From Rhabdornis inornatus (lineage: Eukaryota > Chordata > Aves > Passeriformes > Rhabdornithidae), in contig VWZS01003954.1 in NCBI GenBank assembly GCA_013397075.1, forward strand, positions 558,001-622,000: 64,000 bases of DNA, given 5' to 3'. Numbering within the stretch: position 1 is the stretch's first letter; each line of letters begins with the position of its first letter. The position numbers and the translations under genes were made by a program. Below, piece by piece: positions 1 to 10,028 of this stretch. A model generated the notes under the pieces. That model did not search any database and was not told the DNA's origin. It saw nothing but the letters and a program-made list of their open reading frames with translations.

Positions 1-3000
1 TGATGTTAAGATCTCACAAGCTGACTATAATCACACCATTAAAATAATTGATGGGGCATTCACCTATGGTCAGAAGTGTCCTCGTCTGCAAAGACACCTA
101 AGCATTAGTTAGATAAAATTCCTTCATTCCAGATTGAAATTTAAGTTCCGTGTAAATGCTTAAAGGGATTTTACTTATTTCTGTTTAAACTACACCTTAC
201 CAATAACCATATGATAACCAGGAGTTTCTAAATAAAATCTGCAGCAAAAGAGAGGGGCTCAATAGCAGACAACTTGTGAGAATATTAAAAAAACAATCTC
301 AAAGCCACCTGGAAAGAGCATTGGCTCATGGAAATTAACAAAATTCAGTGGAGTGGAAGGAAGAGAGAAGAGTCATTTATTTATATTTTATATACAATTC
401 ACAAGCTAGAAAAGCTAGACAAGTCAACTAAAAATATGCATAACTGTAGGTGTAGAAGAAGAGATTACAGGCAACCTCGCCCAGTTGTACTAATTACCAA
501 AGAAGAGGAACAGCCTTACCCCCAATGGGTTGCAGCTGTATATAAAAATGTGTGATAAAAGGGATGGGTTGGCTGGTCAGGGGGATCTTGGAGGAAGAGG
601 AGTCCTGAGGAAGAAGGAACAATCCAGGGAGACACAAAGAACGAAACAAGGAAGAGAGCTGCTGCAGTAAAAGATGTGCTGTGAGGTCAGTGTGGGTCTG
701 ATGGAGTCAGAGCCTGCTTTTGGAGCCTGCAGTCTTAGCTGACCTGGGTGAAAGCTGTGTTCAGTCTGCAAACCAACACTTGCAGTCATAATCCATCAGG
801 AAATAGCCAGCAGTCAGAGTCTGCAGTTGGGCCCTACAGTAGGAGCTTGCTGTAGTCAGAGTCAGGATGGCAGAGCTGTAAAGAAGAATCAACCAGGACC
901 CTTTCATGTTGTTGTTGTGTCTTGGCTCATTTCTACCCCTAACGAGGTCTGCTGCAACACATAACTTTTTTTTAATACATATATACATGGAGATTCCATT
1001 ACAGAAAAGCAATTACTTTGTGATACCTGCTGAAATTGGCAAAACAGAATGTATATATACATAAAGGGATTTTCTTGTTTGTTTAGGGAGGGAGTGGGTT
1101 GCTGACTTTTGAGTTTAAGGGGATCTACTTTTAACACCTAAACTGTCATCAAGCTAAGTATTCTGATAGAACACAGACCTAGGGGATCCATACACTTTAT
1201 CTTGGAGGAAACTCCACTGTATTATGTTGCCTGCCTCAGAAAATGTCAAGGAAAAAATCAACTTATCCCTGTTTAAAAAGAACTTCTTAGTTCTGATGTT
1301 TTTAAGTAGATAAAGAACTACCTTTTTCTCTCACTTGGAGATGAATAGCTCCATACAGTCCTTTTGACCTCATATGCACCATCACAGGCAGTTATCACTC
1401 AAGAGCACACAAGCTTTGGTTAGATTTTCACCTTAGTCAGCCACACAGTTAGCTGCCTCGAGTACTTCTGTCAATATGTGCATTCCCAGAAGGTATTAAC
1501 TGTTTGCAGCGTCTGGCTTTGCTACCTTAATCTTGCCATTTTCTACAGGTCTGAAACAGAACAAGAACTATCTATCTTGAGATTATCGCAGATACACTAT
1601 CTCATATGGGAAGCCTATCTATTCCCCAAGAGTACAAAGTTTCCTGAGATCCATGACAGCTGACTGTTGACTGCCACCTGAGACTGGGAGGATTAAGTTC
1701 AGACAAAAGAAGAAAACCCCCAAACACATCTATTTGCACACCAGTAATTTAGCTTAGTAACAGGAAACGGCGACATGTTGTGTACTCTGCCCTCCCCGAC
1801 ACAGAAACTTCCGTGTATGTTTTTGTGTGTGTGTGTATACACACAGATAAAAGTAAATTAAAGTTCCTTTGGCTGCCCAGAGCATACCAGCAAATTCACC
1901 TGTGTCACATAGGACTAAACAATAAAAGCAGCAGTTGAGAACAAGCTGCAGCCACCAAAACAATTTATTAGGCAAACATATGGGCAAAGAATGTGCCCAA
2001 GTAGTGACCAAGGGAAGGCCACTAGACACAGGATGTGGGCAGAAAGCCGGCCAGCGATGGCTGAGCACCCTTGACGTAAAATGTTACATAGGCGCATCCA
2101 GTCGGTTGAAAGGACAATTCCTGCAGAATTTTACTGATGCACAGGTAGATACATACTCAGGTCCTACTGCTTTTGATAAAACAAGTTTCTGTGACAGACC
2201 TTCAGCTGTACAATCTGCAACTCCACATATCTTCTCAGTTTACTGCAATTACCACCTGTATTTGCTGATCTGTGCTGGCCCACATGTGAAGGTATAGCAT
2301 TGGTGGAAACATTTCCAGGAAAAATTTATATGCAAAGAGCCTGAGGAAAACACACTGGAGAAGTTTTAAAAACAGCTGTAGGGGGGACCTAAATTGTCTT
2401 CCTATTTTATAACAAACCAAAAAGAAAGAACATTTTATCTGAAACTTGCGAATTAAAACATTTTACTTAAAACCACTTTGTGCTGACCAGAGACAGAGCA
2501 AATGCTCAGGGTTATAATGGAAGCACTGTAAAGCTTCCTGTTTTGCAGACCCAAAGCCAAAGTCTCACCTTATATATGTGTATGACACAAGGAAACAGAA
2601 CTACTAAGTGGAAGTCTTCACATCAGCCAGCCAGTTAGCCGTAAGATGTTGTTTGCTCAAGCAAGAACCAATTGCCTTGAATTGACACTTTAATAAGATT
2701 GTTTTCCTAGCTTATGATGGAATCAGTACATTAAGATTAAGATAACTATGAAAAGCAGTATGTGCCTGATGGATGCTCATAGCATTATAAATGTAACCCA
2801 AATGCTGAAAAGATCCTGCCTTCCAGATTTAGAAAGTAACTCTTTGAAGTGACAGCTTAGAAGTTAAAGCATTAAGTTACATCCAGTTAAGCATCTTTTT
2901 CAGTTACAAGTGTTAAAGCTTCTTGGAAAAAAAAATGCAGTTTCACTCATTGAGGTTGTTAGCACTAAGGAGCACAAAACCACGGAGCAAGTATCTGGAG

Positions 3001-3771
3001 TTTGTTACCTGCACTAGATCTCCACAAGAAACTAGATCATGGCTATGCTAGCAGTAGCTTCTAGCAAGTTTTTGGGGTTTGGATTGTTGGGTGTTTTAAC
3101 CAAACAATTAAAAATCACAGTTTTTTAAGACAAATTCCAGGACTGCTTACTTTTCCTTAAAAGGAGCCACTTCACCCATTCATAGCAGCAGACAGAACTG
3201 TTTTCAAAACCTCTCAGAAAGGTGATCTTTCTGAGATCACCTGACCCATATTAATAAGAATAAACACCACCTCCTGTACTGAGGATTGAGAATATCCACA
3301 CTTAGGTTCATACTCCTGCCATTCATCAGACAAAAATAAGTCTGATGGGCAGCAAGGGAGCATTACCAAAGGGCTTCCTTGAGCTGCTGAAGAAGAAACT
3401 TGTTACACTCCAAAGCTGCATAAGAACAAAGTGGTCCTGCCTTCCTAGACTGCAGGAAGCTGACAGCTGGAAAATCCATGCAAGAAGAGATTCATGCGTA
3501 CTTTCCTACTCCTAACTTCTGCCAGTCAGTGAGCATGCTACATGGAAGAGACCAGACACCCAAAAGAATGTATTTCTTCCTTCTTTCTTACATTTTCCTC
3601 TCTTGCAGTAGTCACATAAAACACCTTTGGCACTTAAGCATTTTTCCAGCTCACAAAAACTGATTTTAACTATCCTCAGCATCAGCCAACACCCTCCTAA
3701 CCCCTGAGAAAAAATACCAGGTTTCTCAAAAGACTAAACAAACTGTTTCTATAGCATTCATTCAGGATGGT

Positions 3772-3796
3772 AAAAAAAAAAAAAAAAAAAAAAAAA
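3772..3796 (+). repeat. Poly-A run, 25 nt
   Basis: Uninterrupted A25 inside ADAMTS20 intron 2. The flanking sequence shows no processed-gene or SINE body, so it is treated as a simple repeat. Confidence 0.9.
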
Positions 3797-4860
3797 CTCC
3801 TTTCTTTAGATGAGTCCTGCTAGGAACTGAAGGTACATTCTAGTTAATATAAGGAAGCTATCATCATTTATAAGACACTTCATTCACTGGTATTAGCTTG
3901 TATTTGTCATGAAACTCATACGTAACATGTTCTCAAAAGTTAAATGATTTTTAACTATTTGGGGTTTTACCTCTTTGATTTTGCTGTCTGCACAACATTT
4001 GAAAGGTCTCTTTGGTCGACACGCATCCAGGGACATCCTCAGCAGATCCCGTTCCCTATGTTTGTAGGAAGCTATAACTGACTAACGCAGTAAAAGAGAT
4101 GGAACTTAAGAAAATAAAGTGAAATAAAGCATGAAATCTCAAAAACTACTCTAAAGATGCAAGAAATATGCCTGTATGTGATCAGATGTTCAGCTAGGCA
4201 CCCAGGCCATCACCCCAAATGACCTTCTGCCTTTGATGGATCCTAAAGTTCCCTAATTATACACTCCCTCCTTGCAATTACTACAGACTCCCTGCTGACC
4301 TCCTAACCTCCCTGTGCCATTTGCACCCCTGAACCCAGGGAATGCTCTAAAATGTAACACAACAGAACTGCACACAGGGTGTCAGGAGCCATTAAGCAAT
4401 GCTCCATGGATACTCTGGGCTGTACATGCTCTTAGCACATGCAGGAAAAGGCTTAACGGAGGGTGAAATGGCAAAGCAGAGTGGAGGGGGACAACACATT
4501 CAATCCGAGAATGCAAAAAAAGAAAAGAAGGAACCTGAGGAGGAATGAAGCTGTGAATGAATGTAGTCAGACCTTGGGAATAGATGGTTACAGGATAAAG
4601 TGAACACAAGCACCTGGTTTCAATTCACATGACTCAGGCACATATCCAGAGAAATTATTAAATTCCATTGTTACACTTCCTTTATAACCAATTATAAGTA
4701 ATTTTTTCCCACCTAGCTTTTACAGCATTGGTCAAATATAACCAATTCCCTTATATATGCAAAGCCGCAAGTTAAATTATACCTAATAGTTCAAAGCAGT
4801 ATCTTAACTTCCATACACTAAGCTCAGGTTCAGCGATCCTACAAAAAGAAAGGATTTTAC

Positions 4861-4916
4861 TTAAATACTTATAATATACTTAAAATATTTAAATACTTAC
4901 AATATACTTAAAATAA
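4861..4916 (+). repeat. Tandem duplication, 28-bp unit, two copies
   Basis: The unit at 4861-4888 is repeated at 4889-4916 with two base differences. It is very AT-rich (TTAAATACTTA...AATATACTTAAAATA) and looks like a local duplication. Confidence 0.85.
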
Positions 4917-6610
4917 ATATAATGCAATGCTACCAAGTCACTAGCCTGATCTCTATCTCTGGCTCCCAATAAATAGTATCTTACCTCAGCAGCAGTCAGA
5001 TTTTGAATGTTTGGATGCACTCATGAATCATGGCACTGTTCACTAAAAGAGTAAAAACTGACTAATGTATTTTCGCGGGTACATTTGTTGAATGCACAAA
5101 CCCATGAAATTTTAAAATCTTTGAGGACAAAAACATCTTTTTACTAATTTTTGAGGGTAGTCCCATCTACGAATAGGGAATGCATTCAGGGAGGACAAGA
5201 TCTCACAGGACAATTCCACCTGGTCTCTAGTTCCCTCTTTTCACACTCATTCTCCTCTAAACTCCAAAGAAGTTTTCTCCTTTGGCAGCCTCACAAGGCA
5301 GAAAACATTTGCTTTGAATCCATGAGGATGAGGAAGAACATTAGCTTGAAGGTTGAGTCAAGTTGGAGGACGCTCTGTGCAGTTACAGGCAACCAGCTGG
5401 CTATGACCACCACACAATCCCTCCAAGGACTATCCAAAGTCCACACACCTCAACCCAAAGACAAGATTGTATATATACAAATATCCAAGAAGCACAAGAA
5501 AGAGATGTGTCTCTCAAATAGCAGCTATTTCTGGTTCTCTCTTCTATCCTGTGTATCACCTTCTTTTAATACACATTAAACAGTCCTAAATACATCCAAC
5601 CAATTGCATTCTATTTTGTGTAGGGTACTAGAAAGAGCCTAGTATATGAAATTGGATTTTCTTGAGGTCTCAGAAATAAGAGTCTTGAACCTTTAGTATC
5701 CTGAGTGACTGCAAAAAAAAAAATGGAACAACCCCAACTTAAATTCACAGTTATATTTACAATGCTGTATTTCTACAGTGTGCATGTCACACAACTTGTC
5801 CTTGGCATTTCAATAAATAGTGATATGGTAAAGCACAATGTACCAGTCTTCATGTTTCTAGGCACAAAACTATAAAATTTAGCAACACAGTACAACTGTT
5901 TTCAAAGACAATTATGTGATACTATTTCTCCACTATCACCATATATATATCTCCATTATTTGGAAGACATAATAAATGCTATCAAGAGATAAGTACAGAA
6001 TGTATATCTTTGCAGTTTTGATTTGTCTACTCAATTCTTAAGAAGTGTTTTACAAACACATTTCCACTGAAGTTAGGAAATTTCCTACTCCCTTTTAGCA
6101 GAAATGTGTTTAGAGCAGTGCTGCACACACAAAGGTACATTATTAGGATATAACATACCTTTATAGCACCGTCGAAAGCTGAGGAAAAAACCGAACACCA
6201 GCTCTTCTCCCACCATCTCAACTACCATTACTCCTCACTCAAAACCACAATATCTGTTAAGCTACAAACACATAATTGATGCCAATTGACAGCATTATTT
6301 TATCAAGTCAATAGCTCACTGTGTTTCTAAGGCATGCTTTTTCCTCTGTTACAAGGCTCTTGGTGTCAGGAGTTACATCAACCAATTGTATTACTGGCCA
6401 GCAACAGATCCTTTGAAAGGTGCATTTGTATATCCCACCAGAGAAGTATCATCATGACTGCACACTGCTGATGCCAAGACATGTCATGGCCAACTACTTG
6501 GAATGATGCCCAAGAATCTCCAGCTTAGCTCTCCAGCAAAGGCATCTCACTACACTTCTTTCAGGGACAAGAATATGAATGGAGACAGAAGCAGTGACCA
6601 ACATGCTTAC

Positions 6611-6957
6611 CAAACCACCACAGATGCTGAAGACAGCCATGTGCGTCTCCTGGGCATTGACATGCCCGCGATAGAAACAGTGGCGCAAGTCAGGGGACGA
6701 CTGCTTCTGCGGGGCCCCGACATGCACCACCGTGTACTGAGCAGCAACGAAGCCTGCATCAGCACTCAGGTTGAGCTGGAAGACCTGCCCGTATGCTCTG
6801 AGCTGGTAATGTGTTCGGAAAGCAGCGGGCTCCAGCGGTGCCTCCAAACTCCTTTTCCTCCTTCTGAAGTGATGCGTGTGCGGGAAAACTTCTCCAAATT
6901 CATTCACTCGGACAGGTGTGATGATTTCATAAGAGGAGAGCTGCTTCACCAAGGTCT
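6611..6957 (-). CDS. ADAMTS20: ADAMTS20 coding exon 2 (N-terminal part of prodomain)
   Basis: Residues 36-151 of the predicted protein. The exon follows a TTGCAG acceptor and ends before a GTAAGC donor. Visible landmarks are VNEFGEVFP (53-61), a furin-like basic site RRRKR (67-71), an N-glycosylation sequon NLS (98-100) and the prodomain Cys motif LRHCFYRG (126-133). It ends in CGGL just where the GTFKG block of the family should follow in exon 3. The wording is closer to ADAMTS20 than to its paralogue ADAMTS9, for example FGEVFP, FRTHY and AYGQ-FQLNL. The family prodomain keeps the zinc protease inactive and helps secretion; ADAMTS20 is known for versican cleavage and melanoblast migration. 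Metalloprotease, thrombospondin and GON domains lie beyond the left edge. Exon length is 347 nt and it ends in phase 0. Confidence 0.92.
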
Positions 6958-7720
6958 CTGCAACAGAAGGCAGGAGGCTGAGCCCGACCCAGCAGCACAG
7001 CAGCAACCCCTCGCTGGCATCCGCACGGCTCCTGGCACGGCATTCGTGGCACCAGCCCGGCGTCCGGTGACAGCCGGGGAGCTGGGGGCTGCCTCTGGAG
7101 CGAGCCCGGCCCCGCCACTCGCCGCCGCCGGGAGCGAGCACTCCCTCCCTCCTCCCGCCCGCTGGGGAGCAGCGGCTGCCCCGGAGGGTACGGCGTCCGC
7201 CGCAGGGCCGGGACCCCCGGTACGGTCGCCACCTTTGTTGCCGCTCGCTTACCTTGTCCGGGGTGGAAGCGGAGTCCCCACGACGCGGTGACGAGCAGGG
7301 AGAGGGGGCACAGCAGCCCCGCCAGCCGCCTCGCCCGCCGGCCCTCAGGCGGGGCCATCTCCGCAGTTGCCGGCGGCGCTGGCCCGGGCCGCCCCCGGGG
7401 CACGGGCCGCCCGAAGGCGGAGGGCAGCCCCGCGGCGCCTCTGGGCAGGGCCGGCCCGGGAGTCTCGGCCCTGTCCCGCCGCCCCCCGCCCCGGGTGCAG
7501 GCGGCGTTACCGCACATGAGAGGTGTCGGTCCAGTCCAAGTACGGGCTTCTGAGAAGCCTGGCAACGCTGCATTCCCGCTGGGAACGGCAGAGGCCGTGC
7601 CGTGAAAGCCAGCGTTGTCCGTGTCCCACAGATTCGGTATCACCCCACCGCAGCCCCGCCGATCACCTGCCCCTGTACCGCAGCTCGGGGGAGAAGCCGT
7701 TTCCCCACGCAGCTTCCAAG
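6780..7720. promoter_or_regulatory. CpG island covering the ADAMTS20 promoter and exons 1-2
   Basis: An abrupt rise in G+C and CpG content against an AT-rich background, strongest from about 7050 to 7520. It contains the start codon, exon 1, intron 1 and most of exon 2. Just upstream of the start codon (7359-7520) there are several Sp1-type GC boxes, for example GGCGGGG-like blocks around 7345-7355 and CCCCGCCCC near 7487-7496. I see no TATA box at a convincing distance. This is typical of a CpG-island promoter with dispersed initiation; transcription would run leftwards. The exact start site and the 5' UTR cannot be placed by eye. Confidence 0.75.
7253..7358 (-). CDS. ADAMTS20: ADAMTS20 coding exon 1 (start codon and signal peptide)
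   Basis: First coding exon of a secreted ADAMTS metalloprotease. It reads 35 codons plus one base on the minus strand, then meets a GTAAGC donor (intron starts at 7252). The ATG at 7358-7356 has a good context (G at -3, G at +4). It opens a classic signal peptide: a basic stretch (residues 7-11), a Leu-rich core (12-22) and small residues near 25-28 for cleavage. The next residues, LRFHPGQ, match the FHPRQ segment at the same place in mammalian ADAMTS20. Joining to exon 2 restores a GAG codon and the alignable prodomain sequence, which supports both splice sites. The frame stays open upstream of this ATG, but that extension is GC-rich and has no signal peptide, so this start is preferred. The exon lies inside a CpG island. 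Confidence 0.88.
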
Positions 7721-9769
7721 GAAGGGGATGTCCAGAGCCTGACACCACGGTGTCGACAGACAGGCTCCAGGTCCCCTGCTTTGGTTGTTCTGTCTGGGCA
7801 AAGTCTTCATAAAGCTGCTTGTCCCAGCATTCGGGGTCCCCGGCATCCCTCGCATGGAGTGTGTGGATTATCTGTTTTATTTGAATATTTTTTTCCTGTT
7901 ATGGGGGAATGAGCTAATCCGGCCTTGAGCGAAGCTGTGTAATACTGAAACAGCCTTCACTGCTAGAACAAAATCATACATCCCTTGTCAAGAGTCCAGG
8001 ATTGTAGAAGGAATACCTGGATTTTTCCGATACATATACTGGTATCCAGCATAATCGTGACAATATTGAGTCTTGTTGGGAATATCATATTTCTTCTTGA
8101 ATACTCAGAGGACAGAGGCTCTCTGATGGATATTAAACTCTATGTGGGGTCACTGATAAGCACAATTACATGAAAAGAAATACTTGAAATCTGAAGGGTT
8201 CTGCGAAGTGAAAGCAAACAAAAAGCTTGTGTCTCCAAACACCATGAATATCAGAGAAATCCATCAAGAGGCAAGAATTTCAAACTATTTCTCTTAAACT
8301 ATACACCAGAGAAGACTGATCATGATAAGTAAACAGAACTCCAGTTCTGAGAATTGGGTGTGAGAAGGGAGGTGGGAGGAGAGAAGTCCATTCTGCCCAC
8401 CACAGAAGCATGAAGATACAAGATCCATTTCAGAACCCCAAGATGTCCTGTTACAGAACAGACATGGGCAAAGTAGAGTAAAGCAAAAGTAGAGCAAAGT
8501 TTAAGGATAAGTACTTTGATTTTATTGGCATAAAATGTACAAAAAATAGTAAGACATTAAATTGAAAGGAGAAATTGTTGTACATGCCTCAGATTTCTCC
8601 AGCAAATTAGAACTTTCCTGTTTCTTGGGTCTTACTCATTGAAGCAGTTATCAGAGTGCAGCAAGTTAACTCTTTCTCAGTCAACTTAAATGGTTGTAAG
8701 TGACGAAGCAAATAGGTACTATTTCATTAAATGGAAGCAAGTACCCACTGATTCAGATGTGATGTTTCACTTGTTCATGATTTGTAAAATTATTTTTTGT
8801 AAAAGTAAACAGAAGCACTAAGCACTGAGAAAGTCAAAGGTTCGGTGATTCCAATTCAAGCACAAAGCTTTATTGTAGACCACTTCAAAGCAAATATAAG
8901 ATGACTCAATTTTTTAAACAGTGTGTGTATTTTAGTATTTTAGGAAACATTTGCTTCAAAAGCAATGAAATTACTTTTCTTAAATCTCATTTTAATGTGT
9001 TTAGATTTCCCTGTATTCTTTGTGGGAATGGAACCCCAGCTCTTCTATGGTAAACATTGAAGGTCTATCTCTCCCTGAAGATCAACTGTTTAGAACAATT
9101 TAGAATTATAACCTTCATTTAGATTGACACATGTTCCAGTAGCTCCTGTCAGTGCCATGGACAAAAAAGAGTACCAGCTAAGGCACTTTTTTTCCCAAAT
9201 TTTCAACTGAAACAAAAAGTAAGTTTACAAATATCAATCTGGCAATTCAGGTGATGTGAGGCCTGAGAGTTGAACACCTTTTTATACTTAGCAGCCATTA
9301 TTCCTTCAAAAATTGCTGAAGCTCTACAGGTATTAGGCACAAGTCTGATTTTCAAATGCAAGGTGGGTTAGCTGTGCAGGAGCAAAGGACAATAGGGCAG
9401 GGGATTAAGGCAGTTCTAGTAGTGTTCATGTTACCTGAATGGCTTTGGGCAATAAGCTGCAGTCATTCATTTGACCTCTACCCATATGGCATCAGTTTGA
9501 ATCTTGTGAGGAGCAAATATAACCCTGTATATCAAAGCAAGTGGTATGTTTCTATTACAAAGAAATATAAGTACATTAGAAAATTCAGAAGTAGTGGAAA
9601 TAGTATGTTTGCTACAACTGTTAGAGATAGAAGGGTAGAGACAGGCATAATCATGAAATGGAGATGAAGAATTATGGAAGTTATTCAAAGAAGCAGAACT
9701 GCAAAAAAACATAATGAAATAGTAAAAGCTAAATGGAAAAAAAAAAAAGAAAGGGGATAACTACGGAAA
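7721..9769. other. Intergenic, upstream flank of ADAMTS20, no feature seen
   Basis: AT-rich sequence after the CpG island. No exon-like open frame with recognisable protein similarity, no RNA gene and no clear repeat was seen. It is the proximal upstream region of ADAMTS20, so regulatory elements are plausible but not visible. Confidence 0.5.
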
Positions 9770-9943
9770 CAAGGATACAGAGAGGTTGTGCAGTCTCCAT
9801 CCTTCGATATACTTAAAACTCATCTGGTCAGGAAGTCCTGAGCAACCTGAATTACCTTTTAAATTAGTCCTGCTTTGAGAAGAAGGTTGGCCTAGGTGAC
9901 CTCTAGAGCCTTCTTCCAGCCCAGGTTATTCTATGATTCTATG
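9770..9943 (+). mobile_element. CR1 LINE, 3' end fragment, plus orientation
   Basis: The segment reads like the 3' end of avian CR1: a CTCCATCCTT...GATAT..AAAACTCA block, then GAGCAACCTGA, CCTGCTTTGAG, GTTGG...GGTGACCTCTAGAG and CTTCCAGCCCAGG. It ends in ATTCTATGATTCTATG (9928-9943). That 8-bp tandem terminus marks the 3' end of CR1 and gives the orientation. Like most CR1 copies it is 5'-truncated, here to under 200 bp. The left boundary is approximate. Confidence 0.9.
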
Positions 9944-9993
9944 AAACAAAAATTAAAAAAAAAATTCTTGGAGAAAGCTGAAAAGACTGAAGT

Positions 9994-10028
9994 GGAGAGG
10001 AAAAAGGAGAGGAAAAAGGAAAGGAAAA
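9994..10028 (+). repeat. Homopurine tract of 35 nt
   Basis: An uninterrupted run of G and A built from a GGAGAGGAAAAA-like unit repeated about twice, followed by GGAAAGGAAAA. It lies 50 bp beyond the CR1 3' terminus. Homopurine tracts can adopt triplex DNA, but nothing here shows that this one does. Confidence 0.7.

Larger units (their letters stand above)
1..6610 (-). other. ADAMTS20: ADAMTS20 intron 2 (5' part)
   Basis: Everything left of exon 2 is read as intron 2 of ADAMTS20. I looked on the minus strand for the expected exon 3, which should start with a GTFKG..GEYF type segment, and did not find it; it probably lies outside the window. Visible content is simple sequence: a 16-nt palindrome at the end of a GT tract (1830-1845), a run of 25 A (3772-3796), a 28-bp tandem duplication (4861-4916) and a small stem-loop (3212-3236). 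Open frames here, including a 142-codon plus-strand frame at 5151-5579, show no family resemblance and no splice support. Confidence 0.7.

Noticed and set aside
5151..5579. 142-codon plus-strand open frame in ADAMTS20 intron 2
   Set aside because: No recognisable domain, low-complexity composition and no splice or promoter support; a frame of this length is expected by chance in a window this size.
1..6610. ADAMTS20 exon 3 inside the window
   Set aside because: No minus-strand segment coding for the expected GTFKG..GEYF..EP block was found.
6503..7291. 262-codon plus-strand frame as a gene
   Set aside because: It is antisense to ADAMTS20 exon 2 and the CpG island, with no homology of its own.
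6927..7748. 273-codon minus-strand frame overlapping ADAMTS20 exon 1
   Set aside because: Only the short part from 7358 to 7253 matches the family. The rest is 5' flank and intron 1 read through in GC-rich DNA; the splice sites and signal peptide define the real coding part.
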